A DNA stretch of 45,649 nt from Methylorubrum suomiense (GTDB lineage Bacteria; Pseudomonadota; Alphaproteobacteria; Rhizobiales; Beijerinckiaceae), in contig NZ_BPRE01000025.1 in the NCBI RefSeq assembly GCF_022179765.1, positions 1 through 45,649 of the forward strand, read 5' to 3'. Shown here piece after piece: positions 23,454 to 32,354 of this stretch (its first letter is position 1; every line of letters begins with the position of its first letter). Position numbers and translations under genes: made by a program. The notes beneath the pieces were generated by a model, which was not told where the DNA came from, ran no database searches, and saw only the letters and a program-made list of their open reading frames with translations.

Positions 23454-24275
23454 GTGAGCTGGGCCATCGAGGAGAAAGGTTATTCGCAGCGTCGCGCCTG
23501 CGGGCTGATCGGCCTTGAGCCGAAGACGTACCGCTACGCCTCGACCCGTGGTGACGACGCGGCTGTGCGGGTGCGCCTGCGCAGCCTGGCCGGCGAGCGC
23601 CGCCGGTTCGGCTACCGGCGCCTGCTCATCCTACTGCGGCGGGAGGGCCTCGCTCTCAACCACAAGAAGCTCTTCCGGCTCTACCGAGAGGAGCGGCTGT
23701 CGGTGCGCAAGCGCGGAGGTCGCAAGCGAGCACTTGGCACGCGAGCGCCCGCCGCGGTGCCGCAGGAGCCGAACCAGCGCTGGAGCCTCGACTTCGTCTC
23801 CGACACGCTCGACGACGGGCGGCGCTTCCGCATCCTCGTCGTGGTCGATGACTGCACGCGGGAGTGCCTGGCGCTGGTGGTCGACACGTCGCTGTCCGGG
23901 CGGCGGGTCACGCGTGAACTCGACCGGATCATCAAGGGCCGGGGCAAGCCGCTGATGATCGTCTCGGACAACGGCACCGAGCTGACCTCGCACGCCATCC
24001 TGCGCTGGCAGGAGGAGCGTGCGGTCGAGTGGCATTACATCGCGCCCGGCAAGCCGCAGCAGAACGGTTTTGTCGAGAGCTTGAACGGGCGCTTGCGCGA
24101 CGAGTGCCTGAACGAGCATCTGTTCCGGAGCCTGCCGGCGGCCCGGACCATCATCGAGGCGTGGCGGGTCGACTATAACACCTGCCGCCCCCACACGAGC
24201 CTCGGCGGGCTCACCCCGAACGCGTTTGCAACCCGGTCCCGACAGGACCAGAACCAGAACGGACTCTGGTTATGA
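23454..24275 (+). CDS. IS3-family transposase OrfB (DDE integrase domain)
   Basis: 273 residues. The first part is the HTH_21-like segment (RFGYRRLLILLRREGLALNH, then KKLFRLYREE). The rve integrase core follows, with D in WSLDFVSDTLDDGRRF, D in LMIVSDNGTELTS and E in KPQQNGFVESLNGRLRDECL, the DDE triad. The tail DYNTCRPHTSLGGLTPNAF is typical. It is made as an OrfAB fusion by frameshifting from the upstream gene. The reading frame is intact, so the element may be active. Confidence 0.93.
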   Translation: MSWAIEEKGYSQRRACGLIGLEPKTYRYASTRGDDAAVRVRLRSLAGERRRFGYRRLLILLRREGLALNHKKLFRLYREERLSVRKRGGRKRALGTRAPAAVPQEPNQRWSLDFVSDTLDDGRRFRILVVVDDCTRECLALVVDTSLSGRRVTRELDRIIKGRGKPLMIVSDNGTELTSHAILRWQEERAVEWHYIAPGKPQQNGFVESLNGRLRDECLNEHLFRSLPAARTIIEAWRVDYNTCRPHTSLGGLTPNAFATRSRQDQNQNGLWL

Positions 24276-24302
24276 ACGGGGGCAAACAGGGGGCAAGGTC
24301 AG

Positions 24303-24810
24303 TGACGATTTCGGCGGCGCGCTCGAGCAGATCCTCACGAGAGAGGGCGCCGATCGTATTGCTCTCCAAGATGATTACCCCTGGTATCTCGATGTCTGAC
24401 TCCGCCCTACTTACCCAAGTCAGAACGGAATGTCCCGTGGCGAAATCTCGCGAGCGGCACCCGAGCCTGGCATTTGCGGAAGGGCACGCTGGTTAGAATT
24501 GTACTTGCCTCCCCGTGCATGAAAGCGACAGGCTGCAGGCGATCCTTGCGCAGCCTAATGTGTGCAAGGCTGATCACAAGGCGGTTTTCCGGCCCGAGCC
24601 GACTGACGGCGTAGGCTCAGCGGCTTCTTGACCGCTCGCTCTCAACCGAGGCGCACACGTCTTGCTAGAGGCAGGCACGCTAGCTCGGCGGTTGCGTGCA
24701 TAAACCGAGCCTTCTTGAACGCAGAAACGCAGATTACCGTTGGGCTTGGAAACATCCAGGAAGGCTATGGGTCGCCCTTCAGCCTTCACCGTCTCATCAG
24801 GAACACGACT
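24303..24810. other. Region between the IS and fnr with a possible gene remnant
   Basis: 508 bp. Directly after the IS the frame from 24304 reads DDFGGALEQILTREGADRIA, then LQDDYPWYLDV and a stop at 24397-24399. This looks like the natural C-terminus of some protein but not of a PAS or kinase domain, so it may be a remnant left by an IS-mediated deletion. The rest up to 24810 shows no gene. Confidence 0.4.
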
Positions 24811-25566
24811 GTGACCACCGTTCCTCCTGGCACAAAAGCCGAACCGTGCGCTCGCATCGAGCGCGGTCAGGGGTGTGGCGTTGAGCGCTGCGGGCTCTGC
24901 GAAGCTCGTGCAGTCAGCATCTGCAACGCAATCGAGGAGGATCAGCTCAGCGAACTGGCCCGGGCAACCACGGTGGTCGAGCTCGCGCCAGGTGAGGTCT
25001 TCCGGAACGAGGGTGCTTCACCGGAGTACCTGTTCAACATCATCTCGGGGTCGGTGAAACTGTTCAAGCTCCTGGCTGATGGTCGTCGCGCGGTCATTGG
25101 GTTCCTGACGGTGGGCGATTTCATCGGTTTTGGGCGCCCTGATGCCGTGCCCTGCAGTGCCGAAGCCCTTACGAACGTTCGGCTGTGCCGGTTTGAGCGC
25201 GGCAAGTTCCGCGTCCTCCTGGAGACCTATCCAAAGCTCGAGCGTCGTCTCCTCGCTGTAGCATCTGACGAGGTTGCAGCTGGTCAGGAGCACATGACTC
25301 TGCTTGGCCGTCTGACTGCGGACGAGCGGGTTGCCCGCTTCCTCCTGGCGCGAGCGGAAGCATCTCAACGGCTGGGGGGCTCTAGCAAGGATCTCGAGCT
25401 GCCGATGACGCGCTCTGACATCGCCGACTATCTTGGCCTGACCATCGAGACCGTGAGCCGTGTCTTCACAAGGCTGCGCCGGAAGGAGCTCATCGACTAC
25501 AAGACGGCAAGATCGGTCACTCTCCAGGATCGACCGGGTCTTCTGGCGATCAGCGAAGGCGGGTAG
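24811..25566 (+). CDS. fnr: FNR-type oxygen-sensing regulator (Crp/Fnr family)
   Basis: 251 residues from GTG 24811, with AGGAA seven bases upstream; the longer frame from 24628 has no such signal. The N-terminus carries a cysteine cluster, C...CGVERCGLCEARAVSIC, with C-x2-C-x7-C spacing as in FnrN/FnrL, plus a central Cys near VPCSAEAL. This is the pattern of an iron-sulphur oxygen sensor. A cyclic-nucleotide-type beta-barrel follows (VFRNEGASPEYLFNIISGSV). The C-terminal HTH is MTRSDIADYLGLTIETVSRV, then FTRLRRKELI, with the E..SR recognition residues of FNR/FixK. A TTGA-N6-TCAA box lies downstream, before the MFS-cyo genes. Confidence 0.9.
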   Translation: MTTVPPGTKAEPCARIERGQGCGVERCGLCEARAVSICNAIEEDQLSELARATTVVELAPGEVFRNEGASPEYLFNIISGSVKLFKLLADGRRAVIGFLTVGDFIGFGRPDAVPCSAEALTNVRLCRFERGKFRVLLETYPKLERRLLAVASDEVAAGQEHMTLLGRLTADERVARFLLARAEASQRLGGSSKDLELPMTRSDIADYLGLTIETVSRVFTRLRRKELIDYKTARSVTLQDRPGLLAISEGG

Positions 25567-25971
25567 CCAAAAAACAATCTTTGTGAAGAAGCGCTACGCC
25601 GCACTGGCAAGGCAGCATGAGGTGGGTGAGCAGGCCTGCCGCACTACCAGCTTGCGGTCGGCCGCCCCCCAACTGCTGCCCTCGCTGTAGGTTTTCCGCC
25701 CCGTTTGACTCAGATCAATGCGCGCATTGGCTCGCAGGATCATGGTGCCAGATTAAGGGGGATCACCATGCTTGCTGCATCAGAACACTACCGTTGATAC
25801 GGCGGCCATCTGTTCACGCTCGGCAAGATGGCGACGTCAGCAAGAGCAGACTAGGCCTAAGGATAGACATCCGCTCCATCACGTCTGCGAACGGCGATGC
25901 GCGATCCTATGTGCGCAATCAGTTTCTGGACGAAATTCCCTAAAAAACCCTTATCCCAGGCAACACTTCGG
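25567..25971. promoter_or_regulatory. Regulatory region before the MFS-cyo operon
   Basis: 405 bp between fnr and the transporter. It holds an FNR/FixK box at 25705-25718. If activated at the usual -41 position, transcription would begin near 25753 and leave a leader of about 220 bases. Small frames within it are not convincing as genes. Confidence 0.55.
25705..25718 (+). promoter_or_regulatory. FNR/FixK binding site TTGACTCAGATCAA
   Basis: TTGA-N6-TCAA, with TTGAC and ATCAA half-sites, one base from the ideal FNR box TTGAT-N4-ATCAA. It is the only such site I found in this block, and it sits between the FNR-type gene and the oxidase operon. Confidence 0.72.
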
Positions 25972-27315
25972 ATGGCGATCGATCACGTTGAAGGGCCTTA
26001 TCCATCCTCCAAGCCGCTGGAGCGCGACGCCCGTTTAGCGAACACTGATCACAAGGTTGCACCTAGTGAGATTGCGATCGGCGTGATTATCGGCCGGACA
26101 GCCGAGTATTTCGATTTCTTTGTGTTCGCGATCGCATCTGTGGTGGTGTTTCCAAAGGTGTTTCTGCCCTTCCTGGAGCCCCTGACCGCAACGCTCTATT
26201 CCTTCGCGATTTTCGCGCTCGCCTTCATCGCGAGGCCCCTTGGAACAGCAGTCTTCACAGCCATCGATCGTCGGCATGGCCGGGGCGTAAAGCTAACCAC
26301 GGCGCTGTTTCTGCTCGGCTTTTCTACGATGGCGATCTCTTTCCTGCCCGGCTATGCGCAGATTGGGGTTTGGTCGCTTTACCTTTTAGCTGGACTGCGG
26401 ATTGGGCAGGGCCTGGCGCTGGGTGGCGCCTGGGACGGCCTTGCCTCGCTGCTAGCGCTGAATGCGCCCATCGAACGACGCGGCTTCTATGCAGCTATCC
26501 CTCAGCTCGGTGCGCCGTTCGGCTTCATCGTGGCCGCCGTCATGTTCTCATACCTCCTGCTCAACCTGACAGAAGGCGAGTTCCTGGATTGGGGCTGGCG
26601 TTACCCCTTCTTCTGCGCCTTTGCCGTCAATGTTGTGGCTTTGTTCTCACGCCTGCGGCTCGTTGCGACGGACGAGTTTTCCCGCCTCCTTGAGCAGCGG
26701 CGGCTTGAGCCTTCGCCCATCATCCCGCTGATCCGCAACCACTCACGAGAGCTTCTCATCGGCGCGCTGATACCGCTGGCGAGCTTTGCCCTGTTTCATC
26801 TCGTGACCGTGTTCCCGATCAGCTGGATCAACCTCTTCACAGAGCGCTCGCCGGGCGAGTTTCTCATGATCCAGTGCTCGGGCGCCTTTATCTGCGCGGG
26901 TGCGGTCATGGCCTCTGGGCTCATCGCCGATCAGATCGGTCGCCGCATGCTGCTGATGATCACGGCAGGCCTGATCGCGGTCTTCGCTCTCGGCAGCATC
27001 ATCGCGCCGCTGCTCGTCGAAGAGAACGCGATTGGGCAGACGATCTATGTCAACGCGGGTTTTGCCCTGCTTGGGCTGTCCTACGGCCAGTCCTCCGGAG
27101 CGGTCACGTCCCGGCTTGAACAGCGCTTCCGCTACACCGGAGCGGCTCTCACAAGCGACCTGGCCTGGCTGCTGGGAGCGGGGTTCGCCCCCCTGATCGT
27201 GCTGTTTCTGTCAGCCCGCTACGGCCTCGCCTGCGTGGGTCTGTACCTGCTGTCCGGTGCAATCACGACCTTGCTGGCGCTTGGCAGCTCGCGCTCAGAA
27301 ATCCGGCAGGTCTGA
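25972..27315 (+). CDS. MFS transporter linked to the cyo operon
   Basis: 447 residues from ATG 25972; the longer frame from 25897 adds an unlikely tail. About 12 membrane helices. After the first helix comes AEYFDFFVFAIASVVVFPKV, the metabolite:proton symporter (MHS) type signature, then FIARPLGTAVFTAIDRRHGR with the RxxxG loop. MFS genes in this position before cyoA are common in alphaproteobacteria, where a role in supporting oxidase assembly or respiration has been proposed; the substrate is unknown. It is the first gene after the FNR box and is followed 3-130 bp later by cyoA, so it probably opens the operon. Confidence 0.88.
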   Translation: MAIDHVEGPYPSSKPLERDARLANTDHKVAPSEIAIGVIIGRTAEYFDFFVFAIASVVVFPKVFLPFLEPLTATLYSFAIFALAFIARPLGTAVFTAIDRRHGRGVKLTTALFLLGFSTMAISFLPGYAQIGVWSLYLLAGLRIGQGLALGGAWDGLASLLALNAPIERRGFYAAIPQLGAPFGFIVAAVMFSYLLLNLTEGEFLDWGWRYPFFCAFAVNVVALFSRLRLVATDEFSRLLEQRRLEPSPIIPLIRNHSRELLIGALIPLASFALFHLVTVFPISWINLFTERSPGEFLMIQCSGAFICAGAVMASGLIADQIGRRMLLMITAGLIAVFALGSIIAPLLVEENAIGQTIYVNAGFALLGLSYGQSSGAVTSRLEQRFRYTGAALTSDLAWLLGAGFAPLIVLFLSARYGLACVGLYLLSGAITTLLALGSSRSEIRQV

Positions 27316-27393
27316 ACCGTGCTCCCTGGTCACCCTCGCGCCATCCGGCCGCGTCCAGCCCGCGCGCCGGCGAGAGATGATGAAGCAAGCCCC

Positions 27394-28635
27394 ATGGTCT
27401 CACCGTCTCGCCCTTCCTTTGCTCTCCGCCGCTCGCAAGGCCCGCGGGTGAGCAGCATGCTGCGAAGCCTAGCCGTGCTAGCCGCCTCCAGTCTGCTGGC
27501 CGGGTGCAACATGGTTGTCATGAACCCGTCCGGGGACATCGCAACACAGCAGCGCAACCTCATTATCGTGTCCACCGCGCTCATGCTGCTGGTGATTGTG
27601 CCGGTGATTGCGCTCACCTTCATCTTCGCGCGCCGGTATCGTGCTTCGAACCCAGACGCGACCTACGATCCGGATTGGCACCACTCGACCCAGCTCGAGG
27701 TTGTGATCTGGACGGTGCCGCTGTTGATCATCATGGCACTCGGCGCGATCACCTGGATCTCCACACACACGCTCGACCCATTCAAGCCGTTGTCGCGCCT
27801 TGGCCCTAACCGCCCGATCCCGGCCGACACCAAGCCACTCGAGGTGCAGGTCGTCGCCCTCGATTGGAAATGGCTGTTCATCTACCCCGAGTACGGGGTT
27901 GCAAGCGTCAACGAGATGGCGGCGCCGGTCGACCGGCCGATCACGTTCAGGATCACGTCGTCCTCTGTCTGGAACACGTTCTACGTCCCAGCGCTCGCCG
28001 GTATGATCTACGCCATGCCCGGCATGGAGACGAAGCTCCACGCTGTCATGAACAAGGAAGGAACGTTTCGGGGGCTATCGGCTCACTACAGCGGACCCGG
28101 GTTCTCCCGGATGAACTTCGGCTTCCGCAGCCTGCCGGCCGCAGGCTTCGACGAGTGGGTTGCGAAGGCCAAAGCGTCCGGCACAAACCTCAACCGCGAG
28201 GCTTACCTGGCGCTTGAGAAGCCGAGCGAGGCTGATCCGGTTCGGTTCTTCAGCAGCGTGCAGGCCGGCATCTATGACGTCATCCTTGGCATGTGCCCCG
28301 AACCCGGCCTGATGTGCGTCACCGAGATGCACCAGATCGACCGAGCTGGAGGTGGGGGGCGAGCCAGCGAAGAGAACCGCAAGCGGCTCGACTACGACAA
28401 CCGTCGCCTGGAGTCCGGCACCGAGCCTTCGGGCGCCACCTTCCCGGCCTCGGGTCGTCCGCCGCAAGGCTCAGTCCAGCCGGAAGGCATGGATCCCCGC
28501 GACCAGACCCTGAGCCGGGACGGGGTCAACAAGCCAAAAACCGAGCCTGATCAGGGCCAGGGCAACGCCCTGCCGGGCGCCGACCGGACACCTGCGCCGG
28601 CCCAGCTCAACACTGCGCCCCCCCAGGGCCGCTAG
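27394..28635 (+). CDS. cyoA: Ubiquinol oxidase subunit II (CyoA)
   Basis: 413 residues from ATG 27394. A start at GTG 27448 or ATG 27457 would give a shorter signal peptide, MLRSLAVLAASSLLAGCN, with lipobox LLAGC. Two membrane helices follow at about residues 63-82 and 107-125 (ALMLLVIVPVIALTFIFARR; VIWTVPLLIIMALGAITWIS). A periplasmic cupredoxin-like domain has VVALDWKWLFIYPEYGVASV, then FYVPALAGMIYAMPGMETKL. The copper-A ligands of cytochrome c oxidases are not complete, as expected for a quinol oxidase. The last 70 or so residues are a Pro/Gly/Asp-rich tail absent from typical CyoA. Confidence 0.93.
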   Translation: MVSPSRPSFALRRSQGPRVSSMLRSLAVLAASSLLAGCNMVVMNPSGDIATQQRNLIIVSTALMLLVIVPVIALTFIFARRYRASNPDATYDPDWHHSTQLEVVIWTVPLLIIMALGAITWISTHTLDPFKPLSRLGPNRPIPADTKPLEVQVVALDWKWLFIYPEYGVASVNEMAAPVDRPITFRITSSSVWNTFYVPALAGMIYAMPGMETKLHAVMNKEGTFRGLSAHYSGPGFSRMNFGFRSLPAAGFDEWVAKAKASGTNLNREAYLALEKPSEADPVRFFSSVQAGIYDVILGMCPEPGLMCVTEMHQIDRAGGGGRASEENRKRLDYDNRRLESGTEPSGATFPASGRPPQGSVQPEGMDPRDQTLSRDGVNKPKTEPDQGQGNALPGADRTPAPAQLNTAPPQGR

Positions 28636-28658
28636 CATCGACCGATACGGGCATTCCC

Positions 28659-30662
28659 ATGTTCTCGAACATCGATCTCCAGCAGCTTGTCTTCGGGCGC
28701 CTGACGCTCGAAGCTATCCCCTATCATGAGCCGATCCTGCTCGTGACCTTTGCAGCTGTTGCGCTGGGCGGCTTGGCTCTCGTTGGCGCCGTCACTTGGT
28801 ACGGCCAATGGGGCTATCTCTGGCGTGAGTGGTTCACAAGCGTCGATCACAAAAAGATCGGCATCATGTACATCATCCTCGCCATCGTAATGCTGCTGCG
28901 CGGCTTTGCCGACGCAATCATGATGGTTACACAAAAGGCTCTCTCGGTCGGAGAGGCACAGGGTTACCTGCCACCGCATCACTACGATCAGATCTTCACC
29001 GCCCACGGCACGATCATGATCTTCTTCATGGCGATGCCATTCGTGACCGGAGTGATGAATTACATCATGCCGCTCCAGATCGGAGCGCGCGATGTGGCCT
29101 TTCCATTTCTCAACAACTTCAGCTTCTGGATGACGGCAGGCGGCGCCATCCTGACGATGCTGTCGCTGTTTGTGGGCGAGTTTGCCCGTACGGGTTGGCT
29201 TGCCTACCCGCCGCTCTCCGGAGCAGCCTACAGCCCGGGCGTCGGTGTCGATTACTACATCTGGAGCCTACAGATCGCCGGCGTTGGCACGACGCTGTCT
29301 GCGATCAATTTGATCGCGACCATCGTGAAGATGCGCGCGCCCGGCATGACTATGATGAAGCTGCCGGTGTTCTGCTGGACCACGCTCGCTAGCAATGCAA
29401 TCATCGTCACGATTTTTCCGGTTCTGACCGCCACGTTGGCTCTTCTGGCCTGTGATCGTTACGTGGGAACACACTTCTTCACGAACGATTACGGCGGCAA
29501 CTCGATGCTGTACATGAACCTAATCTGGATCTGGGGGCATCCGGAGGTTTACGTACTCGTCCTGCCTGCCTTCGGCATCTACTCGGAGATCGTCTCGACG
29601 TTCTGCGGAAAGCGGCTGTTTGGCTATACGTCGATGGTCTACGCCACCGCTGTCATCGCGCTCGTGTCATGGCTGACCTGGCTCCACCACTTCTTCACGA
29701 TGGGTGCCGGCGCCAACGTCAACGCCTTCTTCGGCATCACGACCATGATCATCTCGATCCCGACCGGGGCCAAGGTGTTCAACTGGCTGTTCACCATGTA
29801 CCGGGGCAAGATCCGCTTCGAGGGCCCCTTCATTTGGGTCATGGGTTTCATCCCGACCTTCGTGCTGGGTGGCCTGACCGGCGTGCTGCTTGCTGTGCCG
29901 CCGGCCGACTTTGTCCTCCACAACAGCCTGTTCCTGGTCGCGCATTTCCACAACGTCATCATCGGCGGCGTCGTGTTCGGGCTGCTCGCCGGCGTGCAGT
30001 ACTGGTTCCCGAAAGCCTTTGGCTTCCGCCTCGATCCCTTTTGGGGGAAGGTCAGCTTCTGGTGCTGGCTGGTTGGCTTCTGGGTCGTGTTCACGCCGAT
30101 CTATGCTCTCGGCCTGATGGGCGAGACGCGTCGGACTCAGCACTTCGACGATCCATCGGTGCAGCCCTACCTGATGGTTGCGGCGTTCGGCGCCTTCATC
30201 ATCATGGCTGGCATCCTGGCCTTTGTCGTGCAGCTTCTCGTGAGCATCCTGCGACGCGAGCAGCTGCGTGACCTTACCGGTGATCCCTGGGGTGGACGGA
30301 CGCTTGAGTGGTCCACCTCCTCACCCCCACCCCCCTACAACTTCGCGTTCACACCCGTGGTGCACGATCTCGACGCCTGGTGGGACATGAAGAAGCGCGG
30401 CCATGAGCGGCCAGCAGGAGGCTTCAGGCCCATTCACATGCCCTGCAACACGGCGATGGGCATGACACTGGCCGCTCTGAGCACTGTGCTTGGGTTTGCC
30501 TTGGTCTGGTACGTGTGGTGGCTCGCCGCCCTGTCGCTCATTGCCCTGATTGCGGTCACGATCAGGCACACGTTCAACTACCACACGAGCTTCTATATCC
30601 CGGCCGCGGAAGTGAACCGGCTCGAAGCCCAGAGAGCGGCGCAACTGGTGGGACGGGTCTGA
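28659..30662 (+). CDS. cyoB: Ubiquinol oxidase subunit I (CyoB)
   Basis: 667 residues, close to the usual 660-670. It is the haem-copper catalytic subunit with about 15 membrane helices. The entry TAHGTIMIFFMAMP holds the low-spin haem histidine. WIWGHPEVYVLVLPAFGIYS holds the His-Tyr pair at the copper site. SWLTWLHHFFTMGAG holds the next two copper histidines. MIISIPTGAKVFNW holds the K-channel lysine, and LFLVAHFHNVIIGGVVFG the two remaining haem ligands. It reduces oxygen to water with ubiquinol as donor and pumps protons. The gene is third in the MFS-cyoABCD cluster, 23 bp after cyoA. Confidence 0.97.
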   Translation: MFSNIDLQQLVFGRLTLEAIPYHEPILLVTFAAVALGGLALVGAVTWYGQWGYLWREWFTSVDHKKIGIMYIILAIVMLLRGFADAIMMVTQKALSVGEAQGYLPPHHYDQIFTAHGTIMIFFMAMPFVTGVMNYIMPLQIGARDVAFPFLNNFSFWMTAGGAILTMLSLFVGEFARTGWLAYPPLSGAAYSPGVGVDYYIWSLQIAGVGTTLSAINLIATIVKMRAPGMTMMKLPVFCWTTLASNAIIVTIFPVLTATLALLACDRYVGTHFFTNDYGGNSMLYMNLIWIWGHPEVYVLVLPAFGIYSEIVSTFCGKRLFGYTSMVYATAVIALVSWLTWLHHFFTMGAGANVNAFFGITTMIISIPTGAKVFNWLFTMYRGKIRFEGPFIWVMGFIPTFVLGGLTGVLLAVPPADFVLHNSLFLVAHFHNVIIGGVVFGLLAGVQYWFPKAFGFRLDPFWGKVSFWCWLVGFWVVFTPIYALGLMGETRRTQHFDDPSVQPYLMVAAFGAFIIMAGILAFVVQLLVSILRREQLRDLTGDPWGGRTLEWSTSSPPPPYNFAFTPVVHDLDAWWDMKKRGHERPAGGFRPIHMPCNTAMGMTLAALSTVLGFALVWYVWWLAALSLIALIAVTIRHTFNYHTSFYIPAAEVNRLEAQRAAQLVGRV

Positions 30663-30665
30663 GCC

Positions 30666-31292
30666 ATGCATGAAGTGACCGCCCCACCCGGCGCTACGGC
30701 TCCGGTCTTCTACGAGCAGGAGGAGCATGCCCACGGTGACGGGGGCACGCTCCTGGGCTTCTGGCTCTACCTGATGAGCGACTGCCTCATTTTTGCGGTG
30801 CTCTTCGCCTGCTACGGCGTGCTCGGCCGGAACTACGCGGCAGGTCCATCCGGCGCCGAGCTGTTCGACCTCAAGCTCGTTGCTCTCAACACCAGCCTCC
30901 TGCTCCTGTCCTCCATTACCTATGGCTTTGCCATGCTGAAGATGGAGGAGGAGCAGGTGGACGCGGTCCTGCGCTGGCTCGCCGCGACAGGCGTGCTCGG
31001 AGCTGGGTTCCTCGCCATCGAGTTCTATGAGTTCGCGCACCTGATCCATGAGGGCGCCACGCCCCAGCGGAGCGCCTTTCTCTCTTCGTTCTTCCTCCTG
31101 GTCGGGACGCACGGACTCCACGTAACATTCGGGATCATCTGGCTCGTGACGCTGATGTTCCAGGTGCGGCAGCACGGGCTGATCGCTGACAACCAGCGTC
31201 GCCTCCTATGCCTCTCGATGTTCTGGCATTTCCTCGACGTGGTGTGGATCGGCGTCTTCACCTTTGTGTACCTGATGGGAGCGACGCGATGA
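30666..31292 (+). CDS. cyoC: Ubiquinol oxidase subunit III (CyoC)
   Basis: 208 residues with five membrane helices, the standard length. The N-terminus contains FYEQEEHAHGDGGTLLGFWL, then YLMSDCLIFAVLFACYGVLG. The core has GAGFLAIEFYEFAHLIHEGA and VGTHGLHVTFGIIWLVTL, motifs of the subunit III family. The end FWHFLDVVWIGVFTFVYLMG is the family signature. It starts three bases after cyoB and overlaps cyoD by four bases. Confidence 0.96.
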   Translation: MHEVTAPPGATAPVFYEQEEHAHGDGGTLLGFWLYLMSDCLIFAVLFACYGVLGRNYAAGPSGAELFDLKLVALNTSLLLLSSITYGFAMLKMEEEQVDAVLRWLAATGVLGAGFLAIEFYEFAHLIHEGATPQRSAFLSSFFLLVGTHGLHVTFGIIWLVTLMFQVRQHGLIADNQRRLLCLSMFWHFLDVVWIGVFTFVYLMGATR

Positions 31293-31684
31293 GTGCTCCG
31301 GCTCACCCTGTACACGGCACTGGTCCACATAAGCATGGGACCGGCCACGGCCCTGCTCATGGCACCCGGTCGGGCTACATGACGGGGTTCATCCTCTCAG
31401 TCATCCTCACGGCAATACCGTTCTGGCTCGTGATGGCCGATGTTCTCGACAGCAAGCTTAAGACCGATATCGTCATCATGGGCTTTGCCGTCGTGCAGAT
31501 TTTCGTCCACATGATCTATTTCTTGCACTTAAACATGAAATCCGAGGGCGGATGGACCTTTCTCGCCCTCGTTTTCACGCTGACGCTTGTGCTGATTACC
31601 TTGGTTGGATCGATATGGGTGATGTATCACATGGATCAGAACATGATGCCCATGTCGCCCAACGAGGCTCTGCACAAGCCATGA
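31289..31684 (+). CDS. cyoD: Ubiquinol oxidase subunit IV (CyoD)
   Basis: 131 residues from ATG 31289, which overlaps the cyoC stop (ATGA). A His/Gly-rich N-terminal tail of about 30 residues is followed by three membrane helices. The features MTGFILSVILTAIPFWLVMA, then FAVVQIFVHMIYFLHLNMKS and WVMYHMDQNMMPM, match CyoD. It helps copper-B site assembly in the oxidase. It is the last gene of the operon; no cyoE (haem O synthase) follows, so that step would depend on the chromosome. Confidence 0.94.
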   Translation: MSAPAHPVHGTGPHKHGTGHGPAHGTRSGYMTGFILSVILTAIPFWLVMADVLDSKLKTDIVIMGFAVVQIFVHMIYFLHLNMKSEGGWTFLALVFTLTLVLITLVGSIWVMYHMDQNMMPMSPNEALHKP

Positions 31685-31904
31685 TCGCGTGCTTCCGAAG
31701 CAAGCAAGGCGCAAGACGCTCTATGTGATGCAGCGCATGGGTGTGAATTTGACATGAGTGCTATCGCCTATCCAAGCTTTGCTGTGTCGATCTGATAGCG
31801 GTTGCTTCTCATCATGAGCACACCAGGCACGGTGGAAAGCGCAACAGTAGGAAACCGGCAAATGGTGTGGAGGTTGATGGGAGGCGTCTAGAGCGGCGGC
31901 TTGC

Positions 31905-32354
31905 ATGGAGAAGGACTTGCGCGAGGATCACGGAGCGGCGCAGGTTCGTCCCGATCCGGATGTGCTTCTTGCTGCCGTCGAAGCAGCCGGGGAAGCCATC
32001 CTCATCACCTCGGCCGATCTCGATGAGCCCGGACCGCGCATCGAGTACACCAATTCGGCCTTCACCCGCATGACCGGCTACGAAGCGCACGAGGTCCTCG
32101 GGCGATCACCGCGGCTGCTGCAGGGGCTCGAGACCGACGGTGAGGTCCTGCACCGGATGCGCATGGCTCTTGGGGCTGGTGACCCCTTCCAGGGCGAGAC
32201 CATTAACTACCGCAAGGACGGATCAACCTACGTGGTGGAGTGGCTCATCACGCCAGTGCGTGAGAAGAACGGCTCCATCACGCACTGGGTCTCGGCGCAG
32301 CGTGACGTAACAGAGTGGCCTGCTGCCGGTTTGTTGGACACCGTCCTAAGCTAA
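31905..32354 (+). pseudogene. LOV-like PAS protein truncated by an IS3-family insertion
   Basis: The native part spans 31905 to about 32335, with the last residues coded by the IS. Residues 15-138 form one PAS domain of the LOV subclass: IEYTNSAFTRMTGYEAHEVL, then GRSPRLLQG, then INYRKDGSTYVVEWLITPVR and AQRDVTE. In photoactive LOV domains the motif is GRNCRFLQ, and here the adduct-forming Cys is replaced by Pro. It therefore would not do normal LOV chemistry. The output domain that normally follows is missing and is not found after the IS. Confidence 0.78.

Larger units (their letters stand above)
23101..24302 (+). mobile_element. IS3-family insertion sequence, IS407/IS51-like
   Basis: About 1,200 bp bounded by perfect 16-bp inverted repeats CTGACCTTGCCCCCTG (23101-23116) and its reverse complement (24287-24302). 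It carries orfA and orfB in different frames with an A6 slippery run between them, the standard layout. It interrupts the GAF-PAS sensor gene. The flanks (TGGC before, TGAC after) do not form a target duplication, which suggests a deletion or rearrangement after insertion. Confidence 0.92.
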
